In this document: one piece after another, positions 1 to 7,749 of the stretch
Position numbering within the stretch: the first letter of the stretch is position 1
Layout of the letters: each line of letters begins with the position of its first letter
Source: Bacillota bacterium
Lineage (GTDB): Bacteria > Sysuimicrobiota > Sysuimicrobiia > Sysuimicrobiales > Segetimicrobiaceae
Length of the DNA: 52,510 nt
Direction of reading: 5' to 3'
NCBI GenBank assembly: GCA_021324295.1
Contig: JAJPJJ010000038.1
Span: 1-52,510, forward strand
The notes under the pieces: model-generated
Told to the model about the DNA's origin: nothing
Database searches by the model: none
The model's input: only the letters and a program-made list of their open reading frames with translations
Position numbers and translations under genes: made by a program

Positions 1-61
1 ACCTGCAACACGCCCAGATTGTACTGCAATCCGGCCGGTTTCCCAAGGGTACGCGCCTCCT

Positions 62-91
62 CCCCGGACTGAAGTCCGGGGTTTCCGGCGC
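62..91 (+). repeat. Solo IS200/IS605-type hairpin, copy 1
   Basis: A 9-bp stem (CCCCGGACT, loop GA, AGTCCGGGG) at 62-81 is followed by TTTCCGGCGC and then, after one base, by GGAGGA and an ATG at 104. The same 30 bases recur at 17796-17825, also followed by GGAGGA and an ATG. Short perfect hairpins of this kind are typical of IS200/IS605 element ends. No transposase adjoins, so this is either a solo end or MITE-like remnant, or the right end of an element lying to the left of the window. The assignment rests on resemblance only. Bases 1-61 hold nothing I can identify. Confidence 0.5.
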
Positions 92-103
92 TGGAGGAGT
101 CCT

Positions 104-559
104 ATGAACGGGACGCGCAGTCCCCAGCGGACACGCTTCTTGTCCGCCGAGAGCTTGTGCAAGATAGGATTCGCCGCGGCCGCGCTCGGCGCCCTGGCCG
201 CGGCACTCGCGCCGACCTCCGTATGGAGCCCAGCGTTCGCGCTGGCGTGCGCCGCGCTGGGATCCGCTGCCGTCCGCCGGCGCCTGCTGCAGTGTACCGA
301 CGGAACACATCGGGCGGAACGACCGCCGACTTCCCGCCACGCGCGCTTCGCACGCTCAGCTGTCCTGGCCGCTTTCGGCACCGCGCTCGGTCTGGTCGGA
401 GCGCTTCTCGTATCCGGCGTCCCCGGTGCCGACCCTCCGTGGGTGTACGCCGCGCAGACCTGGTGCTGGCGGCTCGGCACCGGTTTCGCCGGCGTGGCCG
501 CGCTGTTCGCGGGCGCCTCGATCGTTCCAGCCCAGAGGCGCCGGCCGCCCGCGGCATAG
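104..559 (+). CDS. Small multi-pass membrane protein, unknown function
   Basis: The ATG lies 5 nt after a GGAGGA ribosome binding site supplied by the preceding hairpin repeat. The 151-residue product has about four hydrophobic alanine/leucine/glycine-rich segments (near residues 21-38, 43-58, 86-104 and 121-137) joined by short arginine-rich loops, which points to an integral inner-membrane protein. I do not recognise a family. It is the first gene of the window and the next start is 60 nt downstream. Several shadow frames overlap it, so the choice of frame depends on the ribosome binding site and the membrane-segment pattern. Confidence 0.6.
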   Translation: MNGTRSPQRTRFLSAESLCKIGFAAAALGALAAALAPTSVWSPAFALACAALGSAAVRRRLLQCTDGTHRAERPPTSRHARFARSAVLAAFGTALGLVGALLVSGVPGADPPWVYAAQTWCWRLGTGFAGVAALFAGASIVPAQRRRPPAA

Positions 560-618
560 GCTTCCAGCGGCGCAGCGCGCGCCGACCAAGTCGTCAGCGC
601 CTCCCTCTATCTTCCTTC

Positions 619-1016
619 ATGAGCACACGTCGACATTCGCCAAATCCCCTCCAGGCCGCGCGCCGTGATCTGGAGCACGCCGTGATCGCCAAGCTCGAGT
701 CGGGCGCGCCGCGCGCCGAGGCGCCGGCGCACGCGCGCTCCATGATCGCCGCCGACATCCGGCTCGAGTTCGGGACGCGGCGGTTCGCCTTCCTGCAACT
801 GCTCAAGCACGCCTTCCGCGGGAGGACCGCGGCGCCTATCGACCGGGCCGGGCGCTCGCCGCAACGCAGCAGGACGCGGTCGAGATGGCCGTGGACGCGA
901 TTCGGCGCAGCGGCCTGTGGGACACCGTGATCAAGCCGCCGGATCCCGAGTGCGAGCGCGCGCCGCGCCTCGTGTTCGCCCCTCGCTCCGCGCCCCAGCA
1001 GCCCGCGCCGCAGTAG
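619..1016 (+). pseudogene. Frameshifted small protein, paralogue of the genes at 20817 and 21287
   Basis: From ATG 619 the frame reads a short helical region and then RLEFGTRRFAFLQLLKHAF. After about base 818 that frame turns into arginine-rich shadow sequence. The convincing continuation lies in the -1 frame (EDRGAYRPGRALAATQQDAV, then DAIRRSGLWDTVIKPPDP) and ends at TAG 1014-1016. The two halves match, in the same order, the FGG..TFVQLL and EAIRQSPDWTVTITPP segments of the protein at 20817 and the FGPRRFTLVQVL and EALRIGGWRVWVEDG segments of the protein at 21287. So one gene is split by an indel near 815-825. TATCTT at 608-613, five bases before ATG, could be a -10 box for a leaderless transcript. 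Function is unknown. A sequencing error would explain it equally well. Confidence 0.6.
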
Positions 1017-1242
1017 CGGCAGGCCGACCCCGAAGCAGGAGACCGGGGACCCGCACAGCGTATTCCACCGCAGTGCACGGCCCGGGCCGCCCGGCCCCGC
1101 CCTCGGCAGTGTCGCCCCGGGCCAGCGTCGGGACCGCCAGGGACGCAGACGGCCGGCGGCCCGGGCTCCTCAACGACCCGCATCGAACGCTCCCGCGCTC
1201 AAGCACAGCATTCAACACGCCCCGCCGGACGCGGCACGAGGG

Positions 1243-1275
1243 ATGCGCCGCGCGAGCGCCGATCCACGATATCCT
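1243..1275 (+). promoter_or_regulatory. Long-spacer promoter (ATGCGC-N21-TATCCT)
   Basis: ATGCGC at 1243-1248 and TATCCT at 1270-1275 are separated by 21 nt. This is one mismatch from the TTGC-N21-23-TAnnCT arrangement seen repeatedly in this window. It lies about 90 nt upstream of the nuclease gene. The stretch 1017-1362 holds no gene I can support. Confidence 0.45.
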
Positions 1276-1362
1276 CCCGCCCAGGACGCCGCGAGGCAGG
1301 CGCCCGCCTCGCGGCGGGCGGAGCGGCGCCGCGGAACGCCACGCCGCGCACCGGAGGAGATC

Positions 1363-2739
1363 GTGACGACAGACGCCAGCACCGCCGCGCTCCGCGACCG
1401 CCTCCTGCGGGACTTCCGGACCATCTGGGCCGGCCGCGCGCGCCGCGGCCCCTACCAGCCCCGGCTCAGCCAGGCCGGCAAGTGCGTCCGCGCCCTCAGC
1501 TACCACCGCCAGGGCTACCCGGAGACCCACCCCATGCCCGCGGGCGCCGGCCTCACGTTCGACCTCGGGGACCTCCTCCACGCCTACCTCGACCGCAAGC
1601 TCCGCGAGCTGCGCTACCCCCTGCGCGAGTTCGAGCAGTACGTCGAGCTCCGCGCGCCGAGCGGCCTCGTCATCACCGGGCACTTCGACCGCGCCATCGG
1701 CGACCACGTGATCCTGGACTACAAGTCGGCGAGCGACCCCAGCTTCCGCATGATGGTCGACCGCAACGAGCCGCTGCCGGACTACGCGGCGCAGATGACC
1801 GGCTACCTCGAGGCGTGCCGGCAGACGCCCGGGCGCGAGCGCTACACCGCCGGCCTGTTCGTCGTCGTCAACAAGGGCAGCCGCGACCGCAGCGACCCGA
1901 ACGTCGAGGGCACGCACCTGTGGATCTCGCCGCCGCTCGCGCCCAACCCCGAGCTCGCCCGGCAGATCATCGACAAGTTCGAGGCCGTGGAGCGCCACGC
2001 CCGGGCGGGCACGCTGCCGGACCGCCCGTACGCGTCCCCCGCCGAGTACCCGTGCCGGCTCTGCGCGTGGCGCGGGCTGTGCTGGGGCGACCAGCTCCCG
2101 AGCGCCGCCGCCGCCCCCGCCGATCTCAGCGCGCTCGCGGACGCCGCCCGCGCGTACCACGAGCTCGGCCGGCGGATCCGGGAGCTCGAGGAGGAGCGCG
2201 AGCGCGCCGGCGGACGGCTGCGCGCCGCGCTCGCCGACCTCGGCGCGCGCAGCGGCACCGCGGGCGACTACGACGTGGCGCTCACGACGCAGGTCCGGAC
2301 CTCCTACAACGACGCGCTCATCCCGCCCGACATCCGGGCGCGCGCCAGGGTGGCGACCGAGGTCACGCAGCTGCGGGTGCGGCCGGCCGCCGCGCACGCG
2401 CCGATCGCCGGAGGGGCCGGACAGGACGATCCGGCGCCTGCGGAGCCCGCGCAGACCGGCTCGCCGGACGCCGGCCGCGCCGCGCCGGCGCCCGAGCCCG
2501 CCCGGCTCCTCACCTGCGCGGACGGCCGCGTGATCACGCACGACGACTTCCTCGCCTTCATCGGCCGCGCCGCGGCGAAGGAGCACCCCCAGAGCCCCGA
2601 CCCCGGCGCGTGGCTCGCGCGCCGCGGCTTCCCGACCGACCTCGCCCGCCTCGCACCAGCCCAGGTCAGCCGCGCGCTCGCGACCGCCCAGCGGATCACC
2701 GCCCCGCACCTCACCGGACAGACGCCCAGGGGCAGATAG
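1363..2739 (+). CDS. Cas4/RecB-like PD-(D/E)XK nuclease with Fe-S cysteines
   Basis: Predicted DNA exonuclease of the PD-(D/E)XK superfamily, 458 residues. The GTG start follows GGAGGAGA by about 5 nt; an in-frame ATG at 1243 has no ribosome binding site and would add implausible arginine-rich sequence. The nuclease core is visible: LHAYLD near residue 73, GHFD with Asp109, and ILDYKSA with Asp119 and Lys121. Cys41 plus Cys231, Cys234 and Cys240 form the one-plus-three cysteine set that binds a 4Fe-4S cluster in Cas4 and AddB. No CRISPR array or other cas gene is present, so a role with the helicase just downstream and the RecT-like protein at 15348 in element replication or recombination is more likely than adaptation. 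After about residue 265 there is a charged coiled segment and a tail of unknown role. Confidence 0.82.
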   Translation: MTTDASTAALRDRLLRDFRTIWAGRARRGPYQPRLSQAGKCVRALSYHRQGYPETHPMPAGAGLTFDLGDLLHAYLDRKLRELRYPLREFEQYVELRAPSGLVITGHFDRAIGDHVILDYKSASDPSFRMMVDRNEPLPDYAAQMTGYLEACRQTPGRERYTAGLFVVVNKGSRDRSDPNVEGTHLWISPPLAPNPELARQIIDKFEAVERHARAGTLPDRPYASPAEYPCRLCAWRGLCWGDQLPSAAAAPADLSALADAARAYHELGRRIRELEEERERAGGRLRAALADLGARSGTAGDYDVALTTQVRTSYNDALIPPDIRARARVATEVTQLRVRPAAAHAPIAGGAGQDDPAPAEPAQTGSPDAGRAAPAPEPARLLTCADGRVITHDDFLAFIGRAAAKEHPQSPDPGAWLARRGFPTDLARLAPAQVSRALATAQRITAPHLTGQTPRGR

Positions 2740-2769
2740 CGCAGCACTCCACCCAGGCCGGGCCGCGGG

Positions 2770-2802
2770 TTGCCTCTCCCAGGCCCGGCCCGCCCCTACA
2801 CT
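2770..2802 (+). promoter_or_regulatory. Long-spacer promoter (TTGCCT-N21-TACACT)
   Basis: TTGCCT at 2770-2775 and TACACT at 2797-2802, 21 nt apart. The helicase ATG at 2812 is only 9 nt beyond the -10 box and lacks a Shine-Dalgarno sequence, so a leaderless mRNA is likely. Confidence 0.6.
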
Positions 2803-2811
2803 CCCCCTCCG

Positions 2812-5535
2812 ATGGCCCAGCCCTCCCCAGCCGCCGCGCCGGCTCGCCTGTCGCTGCGCCCCTACCAGGAGCAGGCGCTCGCGGCCGTCAAGCGCGCCTA
2901 CGACCGCGGCGTGCGCCGCCAGCTCCTGGTGCTCCCGACCGGCAGCGGCAAGACCCCGATCGCCGCCTGCCTGCCGGGCGCCGTCGGCGACCCCAACATG
3001 GTGTCGATCGCCCACCGGCTCGAGCTGCTCGAGCAGACCATGCAGCAGTTCCTCGAGTGGCGCCCGGACCGGCCCGTGGGCATCGAGCGCGGCGACCAGC
3101 ACCCCGCGCCGCTCGACCGCACCGTCATCGCCACCGTGCAATCCCTCGCGCGCCCGGACCGGCTGGCCAACTACGACCCCGCCCGCTGGCCGCTCATGGT
3201 GTGCGACGAGGCGCATCGGTGCCACCTGCCCGGCACGCTGGTCGCCATGGCCGACGGCCGCGCCGTGCCGATCCAGCTGGTCCGGGAAGGCGACGCCGTG
3301 TGGGCGTGGACCGGGACGTCCTGGCGGGCGCGGCGCGTCACCAGGCTCTGGGTGTACCGCTACAGCGGGCCCATCGTGGAACTGCACACCGCCTCGGGCC
3401 GCGTGCTCCGCACAACCCCCTCCCACGACATCTTCACGCGAGGTGCGAAGCGACATGCCAGTCTCCTTGCGCCTGGGGACAGCATCTCGATGCCAGCTCT
3501 GTGGCACAGCGGTGACCAACCACTCGATCCCCCAACACCTCCGGTGGCACCACCCCGGCTTCAAGCACTGTCCGGACTGCTGCGTCGTGCTCCCGGCACA
3601 GGAGCTCAGAGCGCACCGGCGGGCCCACCGCACAGCGCCCGTCTCCTGCCCGGAATGCGGAGTCACGCTCACGCGCAGGCAGCTCCATGGGCACCGGGTC
3701 CTGAAGCCCGTGGTCACGGCCTTCTCAGCGCAACGCAGACGCGAGATGTACGCACGGGCCGTCGCCACCCGGAATGCCATGCCGTCCTACCACGAGGCGA
3801 TGAGCCGCAAACGGGACTGGCAGAAGACCCTATCGCCGCTCGCCGCGTATGGCATTACACCGGATACGTCTACGACCTCGAGGTAGCGCACGACCACAAC
3901 TACATCGCGAACGGCTGCCTGGTGGGGAACTCCACCGCTGCCACCTACCTCGCCGTCTTCCGCCACTTCCGGCACCTGCCCCACGACGGGACCCCCGCGC
4001 GCCCGGACGGCCTGCTGCTCGGCATCACCGGGACCGCGAAGCGCACCGACAACGTCGGCCTCGGGCTCGTCTTCCAGGAGGTGCCCTTCACCCTCACCCT
4101 GCGGGACCTCATCGAGGACCCGCGCCGCTACCTCGTGCCGCTGCGCGGCTACCTCCTGCGCGGCGGCGCGAACCTGGACGAGGTCGCGACCCACGTCGAC
4201 GACGGCGAGCGCGACTTCGACCCGCACGCGCTCGACCGCGCCGTCAACACCCCCGCGCGCAACCGGCTCGTCGTCGACGGCACCCGCAACAAGGCGCTCG
4301 CGGAGGGCCGCCCGACCATCGTGTTCGCCGCCAGCGTGGCCCACGGCGAGGCGCTCGCCGAGCTGTTCCGCCGCGCCGGTGTGCGCGCGGCCAATGTGCA
4401 CGGCGAGATGCCGCTCGCCGAGCGCCGCGAGATCCTCGAGCGGTTCCGGCGCGGCGAGCTCCAGGTGCTCGTCAACTGCGCGCTGCTGCTCGAGGGCATC
4501 GACATCCCGCAGATCGCCGCCGTCGTCATGGCGCGGCCCACGCAGTCGAGCCTCCTGTACTCCCAGGCGATCGGCCGCGGCACGCGCCCCCACCCGGAGT
4601 CGGGCAAGCGCGACTGCATCGTCATCGACTTCGTCGACAACACCCACAAGCACGCCGCCTCGCTCGTGAGCCTGCCGACCCTGTTCGGCCTGCCGCCGCA
4701 GTTCAACCTGCGGGGCGAGGCCGCCCACGCCGCCATCCGCCGGCTCGAGGACGCCGCGGCCGCGGTCCGCGGCGGGCTGGACCCGGAGGTCGTGCAGAAG
4801 ATCCGCTCGCCCGAGGACATCCCGCGCGTGTTCTACGAGGTCGACCTCCTCAAGATCGCCGGGCTGCCGCCGCACCTCAGCCGCCTCACGCACTTCGCCT
4901 GGCAGCGGATGCCGGACGGGGCGCTGTCGATCACCATCCCGCGCCCGCGGCCGCCCCGGACGCCCGCCGGCGTCGAGCCCGCCCTCGCGGCCGACGGCCG
5001 GGCGGAGCCCGCCAGCCTCATCGAGATCGCCGAGAACGCGATCGGCCACCTGGAGCTGCGCCGGCGCACGGGGCCGGAGGCGCCCGCGAAGATCGCCGAG
5101 TACGAGGACCTCGAGACGGCCCTGCGGAGCGCGGACCGGCTGATCCACACGCAGTACCGAGACCGCCTCACGCTGCTCAGCAAGAGCGCCGCGTGGCGGC
5201 ACGAGCCGGTGACGCCCGAGCAGCTGCGCGCGCTCGAGCGCCTGCGCCAGCCGATCCCGCGCGACGCCCACGGCCGCGTCCTGCTCACGCGGGGACAGGC
5301 GAGCCTGCTCATCGACCGCGCGATCACGCTGCGCCGCGCCCAGCGCGAGGCCGCGCCGGCCGCCTCGGAGCCGCCCACGCACAAGCAGCTGCGCTACCTC
5401 CGCTACTACCGCATCCCGATCCCCGACGGGCTCACCAAGCAGGGCGCGAGCGAGCTCATCGGCCGGCACCGGAAGTTCCAGGAGGCGGCCAGGCGCGCGC
5501 CGGCCCAGCCGAGCGCCCAGCCCGCGCACCGGTAG
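2812..5535 (+). CDS. SF2 (DEAH) helicase interrupted by an intein
   Basis: ATP-dependent nucleic-acid helicase precursor of 907 residues; about 670 after removal of the intein. RPYQEQALAAV near residue 17 is the Q-like motif, PTGSGKT at 42-48 is Walker A, and CDEAHR at 131-136 is motif II, directly after which the intein begins at Cys137. Host sequence resumes at Ser374 (STAATYLAVF) with GITGTAKR (motif III), a RecA-like second domain, and QAIGRGTRPHPESG (motif VI). The C-terminus has a repeated short module (PTHKQLRYLRYYRIPIPDGL). Overall it resembles phage and plasmid DEAD/DEAH helicases related to SSL2/ComFA-type proteins. It follows the Fe-S nuclease by 72 nt and may work with it in end processing. 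ATG 2812 was chosen because of the promoter 9 nt upstream; a TTG at 2770 lies inside the -35 box. Confidence 0.85.
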   Translation: MAQPSPAAAPARLSLRPYQEQALAAVKRAYDRGVRRQLLVLPTGSGKTPIAACLPGAVGDPNMVSIAHRLELLEQTMQQFLEWRPDRPVGIERGDQHPAPLDRTVIATVQSLARPDRLANYDPARWPLMVCDEAHRCHLPGTLVAMADGRAVPIQLVREGDAVWAWTGTSWRARRVTRLWVYRYSGPIVELHTASGRVLRTTPSHDIFTRGAKRHASLLAPGDSISMPALWHSGDQPLDPPTPPVAPPRLQALSGLLRRAPGTGAQSAPAGPPHSARLLPGMRSHAHAQAAPWAPGPEARGHGLLSATQTRDVRTGRRHPECHAVLPRGDEPQTGLAEDPIAARRVWHYTGYVYDLEVAHDHNYIANGCLVGNSTAATYLAVFRHFRHLPHDGTPARPDGLLLGITGTAKRTDNVGLGLVFQEVPFTLTLRDLIEDPRRYLVPLRGYLLRGGANLDEVATHVDDGERDFDPHALDRAVNTPARNRLVVDGTRNKALAEGRPTIVFAASVAHGEALAELFRRAGVRAANVHGEMPLAERREILERFRRGELQVLVNCALLLEGIDIPQIAAVVMARPTQSSLLYSQAIGRGTRPHPESGKRDCIVIDFVDNTHKHAASLVSLPTLFGLPPQFNLRGEAAHAAIRRLEDAAAAVRGGLDPEVVQKIRSPEDIPRVFYEVDLLKIAGLPPHLSRLTHFAWQRMPDGALSITIPRPRPPRTPAGVEPALAADGRAEPASLIEIAENAIGHLELRRRTGPEAPAKIAEYEDLETALRSADRLIHTQYRDRLTLLSKSAAWRHEPVTPEQLRALERLRQPIPRDAHGRVLLTRGQASLLIDRAITLRRAQREAAPAASEPPTHKQLRYLRYYRIPIPDGLTKQGASELIGRHRKFQEAARRAPAQPSAQPAHR
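3220..3930 (+). other. Intein inserted after helicase motif II
   Basis: A 237-codon intervening sequence splits the helicase between DEAHR and STAA. It starts with Cys and block A (CHLPGTLVAMADGRAVPI), continues with block B (TPSHDIFTRGAKRHASLL, then APGD) and ends with blocks F and G (VWHYTGYVYDLEVAHDHNY, then IANGCLVGN), followed by Ser as the +1 extein residue. The penultimate residue is Gly instead of the usual His, which in other inteins slows but does not always abolish Asn cyclisation. Insertion at the ATPase active site is typical for inteins. Between blocks B and F the helicase frame carries about 110 proline/arginine/alanine-rich residues with no recognisable endonuclease. The same stretch in the +1 frame encodes zinc-finger motifs (3443-3886). 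Confidence 0.85.
3443..3886 (+). CDS. Zinc-finger ORF nested out of frame inside the intein
   Basis: In the +1 frame relative to the helicase, the stretch from GTG 3443 (or ATG 3455) to TAG 3884-3886 encodes up to 147 residues with three Cys2-His-like units: CQLCGTAVTNHSIPQHLRWH, then CPDCCVVLPAQELRAHRRAH, then CPECGVTLTRRQLHGH. They are followed by a basic helical tail (REMYARAVATRNAMPSYHEA). Such fingers and tails accompany HNH-type homing endonucleases, but no HNH motif is visible. Either this was the intein insert, knocked out of frame by two opposite single-base indels (near 3490 and 3860), or it is a nested gene. No good ribosome binding site precedes it. The regular Cys/His spacing makes it very unlikely to be a chance shadow. 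Confidence 0.6.
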   Translation: MRSDMPVSLRLGTASRCQLCGTAVTNHSIPQHLRWHHPGFKHCPDCCVVLPAQELRAHRRAHRTAPVSCPECGVTLTRRQLHGHRVLKPVVTAFSAQRRREMYARAVATRNAMPSYHEAMSRKRDWQKTLSPLAAYGITPDTSTTSR

Positions 5536-5575
5536 CCCGCCGGGCGCATCGACCGGCCGGCCTCCCGCCGGCAGG

Positions 5576-5608
5576 TTGCCCGCGCCGCGCCCGGCACCGG
5601 ACTACCCT
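5576..5608 (+). promoter_or_regulatory. Long-spacer promoter (TTGCCC-N21-TACCCT)
   Basis: TTGCCC at 5576-5581 and TACCCT at 5603-5608, 21 nt apart. GTG 5618 is 9 nt beyond the -10 box, as expected for a leaderless transcript. Confidence 0.6.
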
Positions 5609-5617
5609 CCGCCGCAA

Positions 5618-6202
5618 GTGACCGACATGGCAGCCGCCGCGCCGCGCCGCCGCCCCGTGACCGAGGCCGCTTTTGACGCCGGGCACGACCGGCGCACGGC
5701 CGAGCTCGCCTCCGTCCTCGGCGCGGCCCTGGCCCTGCCGCCCGAGCAGCTGGCCGACCTCCGAGCGAGCGCCCGGCTCCACGACATCGGCAAGGCCGGC
5801 GTGCCGGAGGCGCTCCTCGCCAAGCAAGCGCCGCTCACGCGCCGTGAGGCCGCCGCGGTCCGCCGGCACGTCATCGTCGGCGACCGCCTGGCCAGGGCGC
5901 TCGGAGCCCGGGAGCCCGTGCGGCTCGCGATCCGCCACCACCACGAGCGGTGGGACGGCGCCGGATATCCGGACGGCCTGCGGGGCGAGCGCATCCCGCT
6001 GCTCGCCCGCATCATCGCCATCGCGGACGCCTACGACGCCATCACCGCCGGCCGGCCCTACAGGCCCGCCAGGTCGCCCGCGGAGGCGCTCGCGGAGCTC
6101 GCGCGGCACGCGGGATCCCAGTTCGACCCCCGCCTCGCCGCCGCGTTCTGCCGGGAGATCAGGAGGCGCCTGCCCCGGGGCGCCGCTGCGCCCGGCCGAT
6201 GA
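5618..6202 (+). CDS. Stand-alone HD-GYP phosphodiesterase domain protein
   Basis: Predicted metal-dependent cyclic-di-GMP phosphodiesterase, 194 residues. It is almost only an HD-GYP domain: an early His (H23), the HD pair at 55-56 in LHDIGK, RRHV, HHHERWDGAGYPDGLRGE containing the GYP motif near residue 117, and IIAIADAYDAI. No receiver, PAS or membrane segment is present, so its input signal is unknown. The GTG at 5618 fits the leaderless promoter; ATG 5627, three codons later, is the alternative. Its stop overlaps the next start (ATGA). A link with the pilus genes is possible, because the N-terminal region of PilB at 39987 resembles a cyclic-di-GMP-binding MshEN domain. Confidence 0.85.
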   Translation: MTDMAAAAPRRRPVTEAAFDAGHDRRTAELASVLGAALALPPEQLADLRASARLHDIGKAGVPEALLAKQAPLTRREAAAVRRHVIVGDRLARALGAREPVRLAIRHHHERWDGAGYPDGLRGERIPLLARIIAIADAYDAITAGRPYRPARSPAEALAELARHAGSQFDPRLAAAFCREIRRRLPRGAAAPGR

Positions 6203-6420
6203 GCCGGCACCGCGCCCACCGCCGCCGGCGGCGCCGCCCGCCGCTCGGCTGGGACATCGTCCGCACGCCGTTCGGCCAGCGCGCCGTGCCGCTCGGCCGC
6301 GGGTGGCGGGAAGGCGCGAAGTGGGCCCTCCTCCGAACCGCCGGCTGGCTGGTCTGGCTCGCCTGCCTCATCGGCCTGGCCGCCTACGCCGACCGCCTGA
6401 TCCGCACGATCAGGTTCTGA
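6199..6420 (+). CDS. Small single-pass membrane protein
   Basis: 73 residues, starting at ATG 6199 inside the stop of the HD-GYP gene (ATGA overlap), so translationally coupled to it. A very basic N-terminus (SRHRAHRRRRRRPP) precedes one hydrophobic helix near residues 45-65 (TAGWLVWLACLIGLAAY) and a short basic tail. This suggests an inner-membrane protein with a cytoplasmic basic head. No family is recognised; the coupling suggests it could anchor or regulate the HD-GYP protein. Confidence 0.6.
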   Translation: MSRHRAHRRRRRRPPLGWDIVRTPFGQRAVPLGRGWREGAKWALLRTAGWLVWLACLIGLAAYADRLIRTIRF

Positions 6421-6478
6421 GACGCCGCCGACCGCCCGCGGGCGCGTGCCGCGCCCGGACGCAAACGCGGACAGAGAC

Positions 6479-6536
6479 CAGACACACCGCTGCCACCCAC
6501 GGCAGACGTCTGCCGTGGGTGGCAGTCGTCTGTCTG
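6479..6536. repeat. Long palindrome, copy 1
   Basis: Bases 6490-6525 are a perfect 36-bp palindrome without a loop (arm CTGCCACCCACGGCAGAC, centre GACGTC). It is extended symmetrically by CAGACA at 6479-6484 and TGTCTG at 6531-6536 across a 5-nt unpaired interval. A second copy lies at 33532-33589. It sits between the membrane-protein gene and the sigma-factor gene. There is no T tract, so it is not a standard intrinsic terminator. It could be a terminator, a protein-binding site or a recombination/resolution site. Confidence 0.85.
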
Positions 6537-6596
6537 CCCAGCAGGTCGCCGCTCCCATGTCTTTCCGTGACGCACTGGACCGCTACGCTCGCACCG

Positions 6597-7331
6597 ATGG
6601 CATCCGGAACCGATACTTCCATTAAAATTGCGGATACAGCTGCGGACGGCGCCGCGGGCGGCCGCGGCGCCCAGGGCCGCACCCCCACCGCCGGGCCCGA
6701 CTGGCGCCGCAACCCCGAGCGCGAGGCCATGATCCTCCGGCACCGCCGGCTGGCCTACAAGATGGTCAGGCGGTACGAGGGCTGCGGGGTGGACCGAGAG
6801 GACCTTGAGCAGGAGGCGGTCTCGGGCCTCATCAAGGCCGTGGACCGATTCGACCCCACCCGCGGGATCGCGTTCAGCACCTACGCCACGTACTGGATCC
6901 GCCGCAGCCTGCAGGAGGCGGTGGCGCGCGGCGGCCTCATCCGCACCCCGGACCCGTCCAGACAGAAGCGCCCACGCCCGCGCATCATCTCCCTGGACGC
7001 GCCCGTCGGGGAAGACGGCGACCTCACGATCGCCGACACCATCCCCGACCCCTGGTCGGTCCGCCACGATCCCCTCACCCGGTTCACCCACGCGCTGGCC
7101 AGAGAGCGCCTCCACCAGCTCGTGGACCTCCTACCGCCCAGGGAGCGGGAGGTCGTCCACGCGCGGTTCGGGTTCCGCGGCCGGCCGAAGACCCTCAAGG
7201 AGATCGGCGACGACATGGGGATCAGCCACACCCGCGCCGGCCAGATCCTCGGCAGCGCCCTCCGCCACCTCCGGCACACCGCGCGCCTCGCCCGGCTCCA
7301 GGAGCTCACGGACGATGTCGACATGCTCTGA
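6597..7331 (+). CDS. Sigma70-family RNA polymerase sigma factor
   Basis: 244 residues. Region 2 is clear (LAYKMVRRYEGCGVDREDLE followed by FDPTRGIAFSTYATYWIRRS), with the core-binding and -10-recognition segments, then a short region 3. Region 4 (LLPPREREVVHARFGF and LKEIGDDMGISHTRAGQIL) has the helix-turn-helix that would contact the -35 box. There is no long region 1.1, so it is an RpoD-related alternative or group 2-like factor rather than a full housekeeping sigma. TACGCT at 6584-6589 lies 7 nt before ATG, suggesting a leaderless mRNA; a weak ATGTCT lies 21 nt upstream. It is a candidate for recognising the unusual long-spacer promoters of this window (inference). Confidence 0.85.
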   Translation: MASGTDTSIKIADTAADGAAGGRGAQGRTPTAGPDWRRNPEREAMILRHRRLAYKMVRRYEGCGVDREDLEQEAVSGLIKAVDRFDPTRGIAFSTYATYWIRRSLQEAVARGGLIRTPDPSRQKRPRPRIISLDAPVGEDGDLTIADTIPDPWSVRHDPLTRFTHALARERLHQLVDLLPPREREVVHARFGFRGRPKTLKEIGDDMGISHTRAGQILGSALRHLRHTARLARLQELTDDVDML

Positions 7332-7417
7332 GCCCGGCGGGCGGCAGGGCGCGCGCCCGGCGGCGCGCGAAGTCCTCCCGCGAACAGACACTCCAGTCGA
7401 TCAAGGAGGCACTCGGC

Positions 7418-7588
7418 ATGGCGGACCAGCGCACCCTCGCGTTCATCCGAGAGAAGGAGACGAAGAACACGGTCCGGTTCCAGGAGGAGCCAGCGCCAGG
7501 CCAGCCGCCGGTCATCGGGTCGCTCTACGTGGCGAAGTGGTACGCCGGCGACGCCCAGCGGCTCACGGTGACGGTCGAGAAATCATAG
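7418..7588 (+). CDS. Small conserved-type protein, 56 residues
   Basis: ATG 7418 follows AAGGAGG by 8 nt. The product starts MADQRTLAFIREKETKNTVR and contains PPVIGSLYVAKWYAG followed by LTVTVEKS. The motif order (TL.F..EKETKNTVRFQE, then P.IG.LYV.K, then L.VT.E) resembles small beta-rich proteins of unknown function known from actinobacteria and their phages, as far as I can recall. No function is assigned. It lies between the sigma factor and the next promoter. Confidence 0.7.
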   Translation: MADQRTLAFIREKETKNTVRFQEEPAPGQPPVIGSLYVAKWYAGDAQRLTVTVEKS

Positions 7589-7613
7589 GGCCCGGCGCGG
7601 CCGTCCGCGCAGG

Positions 7614-7647
7614 TTGCGCGCTCACCCCCTGCCAGCCGGCATACGCT
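7614..7647 (+). promoter_or_regulatory. Long-spacer promoter (TTGCGC-N22-TACGCT)
   Basis: TTGCGC at 7614-7619 and TACGCT at 7642-7647, 22 nt apart. ATG 7654 is 6 nt beyond the -10 box. Confidence 0.6.
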
Positions 7648-7653
7648 CGCCGC

Positions 7654-7749
7654 ATGCGACGCCTCCTGATCGCGCTCGCCGCCGCGGCGGCCACCGCGGC
7701 GCACCTCGCGCTGTACCGGCGCGCGGCGCGGAGGCTGGGATTCCGATGA
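7654..7749 (+). CDS. Very small membrane peptide, leader of an operon
   Basis: 31 residues (MRRLLIALAAAAATAAHLAL, then a basic tail). It is a single hydrophobic helix starting 6 nt downstream of a -10 box, so probably translated from a leaderless mRNA. Its stop overlaps the next start (ATGA), so it may mainly serve to couple translation of the zinc-ribbon gene, or it may be a small membrane peptide in its own right. Confidence 0.5.
   Translation: MRRLLIALAAAAATAAHLALYRRAARRLGFR

Noticed and set aside
1363-2739. CRISPR adaptation module suggested by the Cas4-like nuclease
   Set aside because: No repeat array, cas1 or cas2 in the window. Cas4-like Fe-S nucleases are common in phages and plasmids.
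931-3780. Minus-strand ORF of 949 codons opposite the nuclease and helicase
   Set aside because: Same reason: antisense shadow with low-complexity Arg/Gly/Ala sequence.
6490-6525. Palindrome as a standard rho-independent terminator
   Set aside because: There is no loop and no T tract, although a hairpin-dependent role in transcript ends remains possible.
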